Assembly: GCA_963734595.1 (NCBI GenBank) | Contig: CAVTHV010000029.1 | Coordinates: forward strand, 248,001-312,000 | DNA from: CAKKQX01 sp963734595 | GTDB taxonomy: Bacteria; Pseudomonadota; Gammaproteobacteria; Burkholderiales; SG8-41 | DNA length: 64,000 bases | Reading direction: 5' to 3' | Shown: piece after piece, positions 31,779 through 40,646 of the stretch | How positions within the stretch are numbered: position 1 is the first letter of the stretch | Layout of the letters: every line of letters starts with the position of its first letter | Program-made: the position numbers and the translations under genes | The notes under the pieces: generated by a model | Database searches by the model: none | Told to the model about the DNA's origin: nothing | Seen by the model: only the letters and a program-made list of their open reading frames with translations

Positions 31779-32834
31779 ATGAAGATCGGACTCGAATTGC
31801 GCTGGCGGATCGACGATGAGGATGTCGACACGCGCATGCTGCCGCTGCTGCAGGCCATCGCCCGGACCGGTTCGCTCAGCCGGGCGACTCGCGACGTCGG
31901 CCTGTCCTACCGCCACGCCTGGGGCCTGCTCGGCAAACTCGAAAGCGCCCTGGGCCGGCAACTGGTCAAACTGGAACGCGGTCGCGGCGCACACTTGACC
32001 CCGCTCGGTGAAAGGTTATTGGCAGGAGCGGCCCAGATGGAGGAAGACCTGGGCCCGCAGCTCAGGCAGATGAGCGCCCAGATCGGTCGCGAGCTCGCCG
32101 GGACGCACGGCGGAAATAGAGAACGCGTGGTCATGCAGGCCAGCCATGACCTGGCGCTGGGCAAGCTGCGCGAGCTGCTCGCCTCGGGCCGCGACTGCGA
32201 ACTGGAACTGCATTTCCAGGGCAGCCTGGATTGCCTGGCCGCACTGGCACGCGGCCAATGCGATATGGCCGGTTTTCACGTGCCCGACACCACCGGGCGC
32301 AATGCCCTGCTCGATCAGTACCGCCCGTGGCTCAAAAGCAGGGCGCTGCGGCTCGTTCATTTTGCAACGCGCCAACAGGGATTGATCGTGGCGCGCGGCA
32401 ATCCGCTGCGCATCAGGACGCTTGCCGATCTGGCCGACAAAAAAGCGCGCTTCGTCAACCGCCAGCCGGGTTCCGGCACCCGGCTGTTTCTCGATCATCT
32501 GCTGGCCACGCACAAGATCCGGCCGGCACGGATCAACGGCTATCAGCTGGAGGAATTCACGCATGCGGCGGTGGCCGCCACCATCGCGAGCGGCATGGCC
32601 GACGCCGGTTTCGGCATCGAGGCCGCCGCCCGCCAGCATGGACTTGATTTCGTGCCGCTGGCCACCGAGCGCTACTACCTGGCCGGCCGCAGCGGCACGC
32701 TGTCGCGTCCCGGCCCGCGCGCCCTGCTTGCTGCGCTCGACAGCAATGCGTTTCGCGCAATCCTGCGCGATCTGCCGGGTTATACCGCGCCGCAAACTCT
32801 GCAAATCCTCGACGTGCACGCGCTTTCAGGGTGA
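31779..32834 (+). CDS. ModE-type HTH regulator fused to a periplasmic-binding-protein-like domain
   Basis: An intact 351-residue protein. Residues 1-115 form a ModE/LysR-type winged HTH (LELRWRIDDEDVDTR, then LSRATRDVGLSYRHAWGLL). Residues 130-345 are a PBP-like domain (MQASHDLALGKLRELL; GSLDCLAALARGQCDMAGFH; NRQPGSGTRLFLDHLL) in place of the molybdate-binding di-Mop domain of ModE, as in TunR-like and related regulators. It is divergent from tupABC and upstream of moeA. The palindrome at 31759-31778 touches the ATG, leaving no room for a ribosome binding site, so the message may be leaderless or the gene strongly autorepressed. Confidence 0.88.
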   Translation: MKIGLELRWRIDDEDVDTRMLPLLQAIARTGSLSRATRDVGLSYRHAWGLLGKLESALGRQLVKLERGRGAHLTPLGERLLAGAAQMEEDLGPQLRQMSAQIGRELAGTHGGNRERVVMQASHDLALGKLRELLASGRDCELELHFQGSLDCLAALARGQCDMAGFHVPDTTGRNALLDQYRPWLKSRALRLVHFATRQQGLIVARGNPLRIRTLADLADKKARFVNRQPGSGTRLFLDHLLATHKIRPARINGYQLEEFTHAAVAATIASGMADAGFGIEAAARQHGLDFVPLATERYYLAGRSGTLSRPGPRALLAALDSNAFRAILRDLPGYTAPQTLQILDVHALSG

Positions 32835-32909
32835 CCGTCGCGAGCCATGCGCGACGCAGATGCGGTAAACTTTGCGTTCGCAAACACATCCATGCAATGA
32901 GATCAGACC

Positions 32910-34186
32910 ATGAATGACCAGACCGAATCCCTGCGCCAGATCAGCTGCGCCGACGATTACGATCCGAACTCGATGCCGGTGGCGAAAGCGCGCGAAGTCA
33001 TCGGCCGCTTTCTCTCGCCGGTGACCACCTCCGAGCGCGTGCATATCCGCGCCGCGCTGGGCCGCGTGCTGGCGGAAGACGTGATCTCGCCGCTCGATGT
33101 CCCGGCCCACGACAATTCCGCGATGGACGGCTACGCAGTGCGCTTCGCCGACCTCAAAAGCGACGGCAAGGTGACGCTGAAGATGGCCGGCACGGCGTTT
33201 GCCGGCGTGCCGTTCAAGGGCGCCGGTGAAAGCCGGCGAATGCGTGCGCATCATGACCGGCGGCGTGGTGCCGCAGGGCGCCGACACCATCGTCATGCAG
33301 GAGCATGTCGAGGCCAAAGGCGATGCGGTCACGATCGGCGGCGGCCACCGCCAGGGCCAGAACCTGCGGCACGCCGGCGAGGACCTGAAAACCGGGCAGG
33401 CCGCGCTGAAGCGCGGCCAGGTCGTGCGCGCGGCGGAAATCGGGCTCATCGCCTCGCTCGGCATTCGGCGAAGTCGCGGTCTATCGCCGCCTGCGCGTCG
33501 CGTTCTTCTCGACCGGCGACGAACTGAAATCGATCGGCACCGTGCTCGGGGAAGGCCAGATCTACGACAGCAACCGCTACACGATTTACGGCATGCTCAC
33601 GCGGCTTGGCTGCGACGTGATCGACATGGGCGTGGTGCGCGACGATCCCAAGCTGCTCGAACAGGCATTCGGGGAGGCCGCGGCCATCGCCGACGTCGTG
33701 ATCACCAGCGGCGGCGTGTCGGTGGGCGAGGCCGATTTCGTGAAAGAACTGCTCAACAAGATGGGCGAAGTCGTGTTCTGGAAAATCGCCATGAAACCCG
33801 GCCGGCCGCTCGCTTACGGCAAGATCGGCAACGCGCACTTCTTCGGCCTGCCCGGCAACCCGGTGTCGGTGATGGTGACGTTCTACCAGTTCGTGCGCGA
33901 TGCGCTGCTCAAGCTGTCCGGGCGCGATCCGTTGCCGGTGCTGCCTGCTTTCAAAGTGCCCTGCACCTCCAGCCTCAAGAAGGCGCCGGGCCGCACCGAG
34001 TTCCAGCGCGGCGTGCTCACCCAGGACGCATCCGGCAACTGGAGCGTGCGCGTGACCGGCGAGCAGGGCTCGGGCATCCTGCGCTCGATGTCGGAGGCCA
34101 ACTGCTTCATCATCCTGCCCGAAGCGCAGGGCAATGTCGCCGCGGGCAACCTGGTGGAAGTCCAGGTCATGGAAGGCGTTGTTTAA
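32910..34186 (+). CDS. moeA: molybdopterin molybdenumtransferase MoeA, two frameshifts
   Basis: Inserts molybdate or tungstate into adenylated molybdopterin. AHDNSAMDGYAVR is the family hallmark, with GECVRIMTGGVVPQGADTIV in the second segment and STGDEL, YDSNRYTIYGML, TSGGVSVGEADFVK and FFGLPGNPVSVMVTF in the third. Inserted bases near 33228 and 33467 are the only faults; the corrected length is 424 residues. It lies 75 bases after the ModE-type regulator on the same strand. Confidence 0.95.
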
Positions 34187-34194
34187 ACATCTTC

Positions 34195-34227
34195 GGGTGA
34201 TGGGTGATGGGTGATGGGTGATGGTGA
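34195..34227 (+). repeat. heptamer tandem repeat after moeA
   Basis: Four consecutive GGGTGAT units plus a partial fifth begin eight bases after the moeA stop, followed by a CCACTAC/CCCACTACC stretch (34235-34250) that is partly complementary. The rest of the 234-bp gap to dctP is AT-richer and probably carries the dctP promoter; no gene is seen in it. Confidence 0.75.
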
Positions 34228-34420
34228 ACCACGACCCCACTACCCACTACCTGCTCTAACGCAGCAGCCGCTTCAGGGCATCAGGATCGAGGACCCTCGG
34301 GTATTTCATTGACAACTTCCCCACGATTGTAGAAGATCGCTGAAACAAAATTTTACAATAAGAAAAAAGCATCATTCCTGCGGCGTCCGCCGGGGAAGTC
34401 TTTGTCAGGGAGAGGTCGAC

Positions 34421-35497
34421 ATGAAACGTTTCCGTCATGCGGTTTTTTCTATCGTATTTCTGATCCTGCCGGTCGCGCTGATCGCGCCGGCGGCACATGC
34501 AGAAACCATCCGGCTGCGCATCGCGTCGGGCCACCCGCCGGCCAATACTTACGTCAGCCTGATGCAGACTTTCTTCGTGCCCGAGATCGTCAAGCGCGTC
34601 GCGGCCCGCACCAAGCACAAAGTCGAATTCGTCGAAGGCTACGGCGGCTCCATCGTCAAGGTGGCCGACACTCTCGAGGGTGTGCAATCCGGCATCATCG
34701 ACATCGGCGGTTATAACTTCGGCTTCGAACCGTCCAACCTGCCGCTGCATTCTTTCCAGGTCATGCTGCCCTTCGGCACCATGGACCCGGTGAAGAGCGT
34801 CACGCTGGCGCGGCGCGTCTATGACAAGGTGCCGTACATGTCCAAGGTGTTCGAGGACAAGTACAACCAGAAGCTGATTGCGCTGATCGCCGACAATGGC
34901 TACAACCTCGGGACCAGTTTCGACTGGAAAACGGTTGGCGACCTCAAGGGCAAAAAACTTGCCGGTGCAGGCCTCAACCTCAAGTGGCTGGAATACGCTG
35001 GCGCGGTGCCGGTGCAGTCTTCCCTGCCTGACGCTTATACCTCGATGCAGACCGGCGTTTATCAGGGCTGGATCATGTTTCCGTCGGGCTACGTGAATTT
35101 CAAGCTCTACGAGGTCGGCAAGTATTACACCGAGATCGGCTTCGGCGCGATCACCTGGCATGGCCTGACCATCAACAAGCGGAGCTGGGACCGCCTGCCC
35201 AAGGACGTGCAGGCCATCATCCTCGAAGTGGGACGCGAGTACGAGGCGAAGACCGGCACGGTCAACAAGGAAGACTACCAGAAACAGATCGACCATCTGA
35301 AGCAGGCCGGCGCGATCGTCAAGCAGCTGCCCGATTCGGTGCGCATCGAGTGGGCCAAATCGCTGAAGGATTGGCCGCAACAGAAAGCTACCGAGCTCGA
35401 CAAGGCGGGCCTGCCGGCCAGCCAGGTGCTCAAGCTGACGCTCGAGGAAGCGGAAAAACTCGGCCACAAGTGGCCCGTGCGCTACGTGATCAAGTAA
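34421..35497 (+). CDS. dctP: TRAP transporter substrate-binding protein (DctP family)
   Basis: An intact 358-residue periplasmic binding protein. Signal peptide MKRFRHAVFSIVFLILPVAL with cleavage after AHA, then ETIRLRIASGHPPANTYV and the DctP fold with DLKGKKLAGAGL, TSMQTGVYQGWIMFP and the conserved late segment ITWHGLTINKRSWDRLP. It captures an organic acid for the DctQM membrane pair downstream. A Shine-Dalgarno GGGAGAGG precedes the ATG. The ligand is unknown; the C4-dicarboxylate label is only a family name. Confidence 0.9.
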   Translation: MKRFRHAVFSIVFLILPVALIAPAAHAETIRLRIASGHPPANTYVSLMQTFFVPEIVKRVAARTKHKVEFVEGYGGSIVKVADTLEGVQSGIIDIGGYNFGFEPSNLPLHSFQVMLPFGTMDPVKSVTLARRVYDKVPYMSKVFEDKYNQKLIALIADNGYNLGTSFDWKTVGDLKGKKLAGAGLNLKWLEYAGAVPVQSSLPDAYTSMQTGVYQGWIMFPSGYVNFKLYEVGKYYTEIGFGAITWHGLTINKRSWDRLPKDVQAIILEVGREYEAKTGTVNKEDYQKQIDHLKQAGAIVKQLPDSVRIEWAKSLKDWPQQKATELDKAGLPASQVLKLTLEEAEKLGHKWPVRYVIK

Positions 35498-35511
35498 GAA
35501 AACCTTCCGCG

Positions 35512-35537
35512 CTCCGCCCGCCGCCTGGCGGGCGGAG
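35512..35537. other. strong intercistronic hairpin between dctP and dctQ
   Basis: CTCCGCCCGCC (35512-35522) pairs perfectly with GGCGGGCGGAG (35527-35537) around a four-base loop. No uridine run follows. Such hairpins after binding-protein genes commonly stabilise the upstream message so that the soluble protein is made in excess of the membrane subunits. Confidence 0.75.
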
Positions 35538-35576
35538 CCCTGTTTCGTCTCTGCGCCTGATCCAAATTCGCAAATA

Positions 35577-36092
35577 ATGCTCAATAAAATCAGCGACCTG
35601 GTTGCGAGATCCTTGCTGGCATTCGCGGCGCTGCTGGCGTTCCTGCTGAGCTTTCTGGTGGTGGCCGATGTCATCGGCCGCGTCGTGTTCAATCATCCGG
35701 TAAAGGGCACGCCCGAGATCGTCTCGATGGCCATCGTGATCATCTGCTTCCTGCAGGCGAGTTACGCGATCCGCAGCGGCGGCATGCTGCGGGTGGACGC
35801 GGTCGTCAATTGGCTGCCGGTGAACGCGCGCCTCTTCCTCGCCATATTCGGTTGCCTGCTCGGCGCGCTGTTCTTCGCCGCGATTCTTTACGGCGGCATC
35901 GAGCCCCTGCAGCACGCCTGGGGCTCCAACGAATATGAGGGCGAAGGCGCGCTGCGGGTGCCCACCTGGCCGGCGCGCGGCGCCGTGCTCGTCGGATCTG
36001 CGCTCGCCATGTTCGATTACATCCTTGCCGCACTGTCTCACGTAAAGGCGCTGCTTGGCCGTGCCGGTCAGTCAAACGAACCGGCATCGTGA
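35577..36092 (+). CDS. dctQ: TRAP transporter small membrane subunit (DctQ family)
   Basis: An intact 171-residue protein with four hydrophobic segments (LLAFAALLAFLLSFLVVADV; EIVSMAIVIICFLQASYAI; LFLAIFGCLLGALFFAAIL; AVLVGSALAMFDYILAAL). The FNHPVKGTPEIVS region and RSGGMLRVDAV are typical DctQ. It associates with DctM to form the Na+-dependent transporter. Thirty-five bases separate it from dctM. Confidence 0.88.
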   Translation: MLNKISDLVARSLLAFAALLAFLLSFLVVADVIGRVVFNHPVKGTPEIVSMAIVIICFLQASYAIRSGGMLRVDAVVNWLPVNARLFLAIFGCLLGALFFAAILYGGIEPLQHAWGSNEYEGEGALRVPTWPARGAVLVGSALAMFDYILAALSHVKALLGRAGQSNEPAS

Positions 36093-36127
36093 ACCCACTC
36101 CACCGTCAACTTTCTCCGGAACTGATC

Positions 36128-37493
36128 ATGTTCGGCACCACCGAGATGCTGATACTGGTTGCCGTACTGCTCACGCTCGTGTTCACGGGGGTGCATATCG
36201 CCGTCTCCCTCGGTGCGGCCGCGATGCTCGGCATTTATCTGATGACCCGCGACCTGGGCGTGGTCGCCAATTTCGTGGGCAGCACCGCCTACGAAGCCGT
36301 GCGCGATTACGTTTTCGCCGTCATTCCGCTGTTCATGCTGATGGGCGAATTCCTTGCCAAATGCGGCGCGGCCACGGACATGTTCACGCTCATCAACCGC
36401 GCAACCCGGCTGGTGCCCGGCCGGCTGGCCGTGGCCACGGTGCTGTCCAATGCGGTGTTCGCCTTCGTCACCGGCGTCAGCATCGCCGCCGCCGCCGCTT
36501 TCTCCAAGATCGCCTATCCCGAGATGAAGCGCTATGGCTATGACACGCGCTTCGCCCTCGGCTGCATCGCCGGCAGCGCCTGCCTGGGCATGCTCATTCC
36601 GCCCAGCGTGTTGATGATCGTGTGGGCGGTACTGACCGAACTGTCGATCGGCGACCTGTTCCTCGCCGGCATATTGCCCGGTTTTTTGCTGGTCTTCTTT
36701 TATCTGCTGTATATCCTGGGCGCGGCGGTGATCCATCCGCCTTTGGTCGGCGAGATCAGCCGGCGCGACGCCGCGCGCGCGCGCGCCGACGGTAAGTCCA
36801 CCGGCGCGAATGACAACGAAGCGCCTCTGAGCATCACCACCATATTCAGCACGCTGCTGGTCATGGGACTGGTGGCCGGCACGCTGGGCGGCATCTGGCT
36901 CGGGTTCTTCACGCCGACCGAGGGCGCGGGCGTGGGCGCGGCCGCCTCATTGCTGCTCGCGATAGGCAAGGGCGTGCGCGTCAGGGAAATCCGCGAGGTT
37001 GTGCTGTCGGTCGGCCGCACGCTGGCGCCCCTGCTGCTGCTGCTGGTTACCGCGCAGCTCTACTCGCGCGTGCTGACCATGACCGGTTTCACGCGTACCG
37101 CCCAGGAATTCCTGCTCGGCACCGGGATGGGCCCGTGGGGCATATCTGGCCTTGATGGTGCTGATCTGGTTTGCGCTGGGATGCATCATCGACTCGATTT
37201 CCATCATGCTGCTCACGGTGCCGATTTTCGCGCCGATCGCGACCGCGCTCGGATACCAACCGCTGGCATTTGCGATCATCGGCATCATCGCGGTGGAAAC
37301 GGGACTGCTGACCCCGCCGTTCGGCATCCTGGTGTTCACCGTCAAGGCGGCACTGCCGGAGGAAAACATTACCCTGAGCCAGATTTTCACGGGGGCCATG
37401 CCCTACTGGATCGCGCTGCTTGCGGTCATCGTCTGCCTTGCGCTGTTTCCGGAAATCGCCACTTACCTGCCCCAGTCGTTCAAGGTACACTGA
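36128..37493 (+). CDS. dctM: TRAP transporter large permease (DctM family), one frameshift
   Basis: A 454-residue, roughly 12-segment permease after removal of one base near 37145. ATMG at 36128 (MFGTTEMLILVAVLLTLV) is chosen over an upstream ATG that overlaps dctQ. ACLGMLIPPSVLMIVWAV, FTPTEGAGVGAAASL and ETGLLTPPFGILVFTVKA are DctM signatures, the last containing the symmetric transport motifs of the second half. Together with dctP and dctQ it makes a complete TRAP system. Confidence 0.92.
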
Positions 37494-37597
37494 CCGTGTC
37501 GGCGCCATGATGAACCCGGGCCGGCCGGAATGTCTTATTTCTTTGCGGCGATCGCCACGATGCGCCGCCCAACTCTCACCCTTGAAAGGATAGCTTT

Positions 37598-38056
37598 ATG
37601 CCGCTCAACCATCTTGAGCATTTTCTGATTCAAACCGCCGACATCGAGGCCACCCGGGACTGGTACGTGAAGGTGCTCGGACTGAGGGAAGGCTACCGTC
37701 CGGATTTCAAATTTCCCGTGATCTGGCTCTATATCGGGGACAAGGACGTGATTCATATCACCGAGGGCGGCAAGGACGTCAGCGATAACCGCCGGCAATA
37801 CCTCGGCCAGCAGTCCGAGGCGCTGCACGGCAGCGGCGTCATCGACCACTTCGCATTCCGCTGCACCGGGCTCAGGGACATGATGGAACACCTGCGGCGC
37901 CACAATGTGGCGTTCCGCCAGCGCATGGTCAGCGACAAGGGCCTGTTCCAGCTGTTCCTGATCGACCCCAACGGCGTGAAAATCGAGCTCAATTTTTCCA
38001 ATTCCGAAGCGCAGGGCATCCAGCCGGAACTGATGGCCTCCGAGCTTCAGTCGTGA
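37598..38056 (+). CDS. VOC family protein
   Basis: An intact 152-residue protein with two beta-alpha-beta-beta-beta repeats. NHLEHFLIQTADIEATRDWY, GSGVIDHFAFRCTGL and FLIDPNGVKIELNF carry the His/His/Glu metal ligand pattern of glyoxalase- and extradiol-dioxygenase-like proteins. Length fits a single-module dioxygenase, isomerase or lyase. Its stop overlaps the start of the following DctP-like gene (GTGA), so the two are translationally coupled, and it follows dctM by about 100 bases; it probably acts on the transported compound. Confidence 0.85.
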   Translation: MPLNHLEHFLIQTADIEATRDWYVKVLGLREGYRPDFKFPVIWLYIGDKDVIHITEGGKDVSDNRRQYLGQQSEALHGSGVIDHFAFRCTGLRDMMEHLRRHNVAFRQRMVSDKGLFQLFLIDPNGVKIELNFSNSEAQGIQPELMASELQS

Positions 38057-39009
38057 GCACCGCGGCAGTTGCGCCGCGCTGGCGCGCGCACCAGTATCAC
38101 TATCTTTCCGCGGACAGCCATGTGCATCCGTTCCTGGTCGATCTGTGGAACGAAGTGCGCGAGCAGACCGGCGGCCGGTTCGACGCAACCGTGCACGCCG
38201 CGAACGAAGGCCTGTCCGGTTCCCATCTCGATATCGTGCGGCGGCTGATCGATGGCGATATCCAGTTCTACGTGTTGATGGGCGGCATCCTCGGCCCGCT
38301 GGTGCCGGCGATGGAAATCCAGGGGCTGCCTTTCGCGTTCAAGAGCCATGCCGAGGTCCATGCCGTGTTCGATGGCCCGCTTGGCGCCTACCTGCGGGAA
38401 GAGCTGCTGTCCAAAGGACTGTGCGCCCTTCCCTTCGGCCTGATGGAAAACGGCTTCCGGCATATCTCAACCATCGACAAGCCGGTGATGCAGGTAGCCG
38501 ATCTCGAAGGCCTGCGCATACGCATCCCCGAGGGCCGCATGTTCGAAGACGCGTTCAGGAGCCTGGGCGCGGAACCGGTTCCGGTCTATGTGCTCGAGCT
38601 GTACCGCGCGCTTGCCGAACGGCGTGTCGATGCCCAGGAGAACCCGCTGGCGGTCACCGAAGCGCTGCGGCTTTATGAAGTCACGCGCCACGTATCCCTG
38701 ACCTTCCACATGTGGTCGGGGTTCAATCTCATGGCGAGCAGGCGCTTCTGGGATACCCTGCCGCCCGAGGTACAGGACATTATTCTCCGCAGCGTGAAAA
38801 AGCATGTCGCCCGTCAACGCGCGCACACCGATGCCCTGAACCACGGGCTCGAGACCCGGCTCGCGGCGCAGGGCATGACGATCATGCGGCCCGACCAATC
38901 GAGTTTCCGGCAGCGCCTGGTCAGCAGCGGCTTCTACGTGCGCTGGAAAGAAGCGCTGGGACGCAAAGCCTGGGCATTGCTCGAAGACAGCATCGGCAAA
39001 CTTGCCTAG
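38053..39009 (+). CDS. DctP-family solute-binding protein without a signal peptide
   Basis: An intact 318-residue TRAP solute-binding fold: DIQFYVLMGGILGPLVPAM, EIQGLPFAFKSHAEVHAVF, DLEGLRIRIPEGRMFEDAF, ELYRALAERRVDAQENPL and FHMWSGFNLMASRRFWDTLP. The N terminus (MSTAAVAPRWRAHQYHYLSA) is polar with no hydrophobic core, and the GTG start lies within the VOC stop codon, so no upstream exported form exists on this sequence. The mature fold begins about 15 residues in. If the prediction is right it stays in the cytoplasm, which is unusual for the family; it may have been recruited as a ligand-binding or sensing partner. Confidence 0.85.
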   Translation: MSTAAVAPRWRAHQYHYLSADSHVHPFLVDLWNEVREQTGGRFDATVHAANEGLSGSHLDIVRRLIDGDIQFYVLMGGILGPLVPAMEIQGLPFAFKSHAEVHAVFDGPLGAYLREELLSKGLCALPFGLMENGFRHISTIDKPVMQVADLEGLRIRIPEGRMFEDAFRSLGAEPVPVYVLELYRALAERRVDAQENPLAVTEALRLYEVTRHVSLTFHMWSGFNLMASRRFWDTLPPEVQDIILRSVKKHVARQRAHTDALNHGLETRLAAQGMTIMRPDQSSFRQRLVSSGFYVRWKEALGRKAWALLEDSIGKLA

Positions 39010-39027
39010 GCCGGCATCCGCCAAGAA

Positions 39028-39051
39028 AAAGCCCGGGGGGTCCCGGGCTTT
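39028..39051. terminator. bidirectional intrinsic terminator
   Basis: AAAGCCCGGG pairs perfectly with CCCGGGCTTT around a GGGT loop; T7 follows on the plus strand and an A5 run precedes it, giving a U tract on the minus strand too. It lies between the convergent DctP-like gene and the last gene of the formate dehydrogenase operon and should stop both. Confidence 0.92.
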
Positions 39052-39072
39052 TTTTGTTTCAGGAAACTGAGG

Positions 39073-39336
39073 TCACTTCTTCTTGGCCGGGGCCGCCGCG
39101 GCAGGCGCTGGAGCAGCCGCTTTGCCCTTTTCCTTCTTGTAGCGCTCGGCAACGCGGTCCTGCGCTTTCGCCAGCTCCTCGGCTTCCTTCTTGGCCGCTT
39201 CGGCCGCCTTGGTCTTGGCCTCCTCCGCCTTTACCGGATCCACCGGCGGAGGCGGCGGCAGCTTGGCGTAAGCCGCCCCTGCCGCGCAGCACACGAGCAG
39301 TATCGGCACCAGCTTCCGGATTTTTTGCGCGTTCAT
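39073..39336 (-). CDS. small secreted protein at the end of the formate dehydrogenase operon
   Basis: 87 residues: a signal peptide (MNAQKIRKLVPILLVCCAAG, cleavage after AYA), a KLPPPPP segment and a long charged Ala/Glu/Lys helix (KAEEAKTKAAEAAKKEAEEL) ending DRVAERYKKEKGK and a low-complexity Ala/Pro/Lys tail. Similar small KLPPP-helix proteins accompany betaproteobacterial FDH clusters; the role is unknown. Its ATG overlaps the stop of the gamma subunit (ATGA), so it is clearly in the same operon. Confidence 0.8.
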   Translation of the reverse strand: MNAQKIRKLVPILLVCCAAGAAYAKLPPPPPVDPVKAEEAKTKAAEAAKKEAEELAKAQDRVAERYKKEKGKAAAPAPAAAAPAKKK

Positions 39337-40391
39337 AGTTTCCATCCCTCCTTCATGCTGGATGCCGCCGCGGTCGATGGCGCCGATCCCGGTGCGTGGC
39401 GCTGGCTGGCGACGGCCTCGTTGTACCAGTATTCGTGATGTTCCCTGACCCAGGTTTCGTCGATAAAGCCGTTGCGCATCGACTGGTACGCGCCTTCCAC
39501 GCCGATCGTGCCCAGATAAATGTGGCCGAACGCCATGACGATGAACAGCACGGCCGCAATCGCATGGATGATGTTGGCGAGCTGCATCGTCGCGCGCGTC
39601 TGCTCGAAGTTCGGGAAATCCATGATGAGCCCCGTCACGCCGAGCGTGATGCCCGAGCAGCGTCACGCCGAGCCAGAACCATGCTTTCTCCCCGGCGTTG
39701 AAGCGGCCGGACGGCACATGCTCGCCGGAAAGCAGTCCGCCCGCCTTGCGCACCCACAACCAGTCGTAGGCCCGCAGCATATTGTCTTTGACAAAAGTCA
39801 GGAAAATCACCAGCGGTCAAAACGATGAACAGCGGACCGACGAAGTTGTGCAGGTTTTTCGCGAATATCGCGAGCCAGGAGAACAGCGTGTAGCCGAACA
39901 TCGGCAGCAGCACGTACTTGCCGAAAATCGTGATGACGCCGGTGACGGCCAGGATGCAGAAGCTGATCGCCGTCGTCCAGTGCACCATGCGCTCCCAGGT
40001 GCTGAACCGCTCGATCATCCGGCCGGTCGGCTTGCCGTGCACCTTGAGCGCGCCTTTGCAGAAAGTAAAACAGCGCAATGGCGAGAAATGCACCGCAACC
40101 AGCAGCCAGCCGCCATAAACCGTGATCGGGCCGTTGCGGATCTGGCGCCAGGTTTCGCCGGCGGACTGCACCAGGACATTGGTTCGGGGCCCCGGACCTG
40201 CGTGGTTTGATAGGGATTTCCCCCGCCGCGCACTTCGCGCCACATCGGCGCATTGTTGCCCGGCTGGGTGATCTGGCGTTCGGCCTGCTCTTTGGCGGTA
40301 TCGGCCGCGAGTGCACAGCTGGCGCCAGCGCCGCGGCACACAACAGAACGAGCACCGGCATCAACCATCGCATCACGCGCTTGTTGGGCAT
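39333..40391 (-). CDS. formate dehydrogenase cytochrome b (gamma) subunit, multiple frameshifts
   Basis: Di-haem membrane subunit that passes electrons from the FDH beta subunit to quinone. An N-terminal signal-like segment (MPNKRVMRWLMPVLVLLCAAA) and periplasmic region (QITQPGNNAPMWREVRGG) precede four membrane helices. ERFSTWERMVHWTTAISFCIL, FAKNLHNFVGPLFIVL, MQLANIIHAIAAVLFIVMA and the C-terminal GAYQSMRNGFIDETWVREHH are typical of FdnI/FdoI-like proteins, with the haem histidines. About nine inserted bases are needed to restore one 349-residue frame. It overlaps the following small gene by four bases. Confidence 0.88.
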
Positions 40392-40404
40392 GATACGTTC
40401 CTCC

Positions 40405-40646
40405 TTACCTGTCGTTGCCGATCCGCACGGTACTCGTTCTGGCTCTCGATTGCGGGCCTTGATGGCTTTTTCCCAGGCTCGCCTGGTCGCCCTTGAACTG
40501 GTCGTCGCTCCACGGCTTGCGTGTCGGTCTTGCCCTGGTACTCGCCCTGCTTGTAGACCATCGGCTTCGGGTTCTCGCCGCAACCGGCCACCATCAGCGG
40601 CAAGCGCGCCGCGGCAATTGCCATCAGCAACTTGCGGCGTTCTCAT
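40405..40646 (-). CDS. small lipoprotein between FDH beta and gamma genes, frameshifted
   Basis: Removal of five single inserted bases yields a 78-residue protein: MRTRKLLMAIAAARLPLMVA followed by GCGENPKPMVYKQGEYQGK and ending KARNQSQNEYRRIGNDR. VAGC is a lipobox, so it should be lipidated and anchored to a membrane. The ATG overlaps the beta-subunit stop (ATGA) and a Shine-Dalgarno precedes the gamma gene, so it sits firmly in the operon. A small lipoprotein at this position may help assemble or anchor the enzyme; function unproven. Confidence 0.72.

Noticed and set aside
34256..34309. A 17-codon minus-strand open frame (MKYPRVLDPDALKRLLR)
   Set aside because: Too short, no ribosome binding site seen and no context to support it.
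34256..35692. A 478-codon open frame antisense to dctP
   Set aside because: dctP is intact with signal peptide and family motifs on the other strand; the antisense product matches no family I know.
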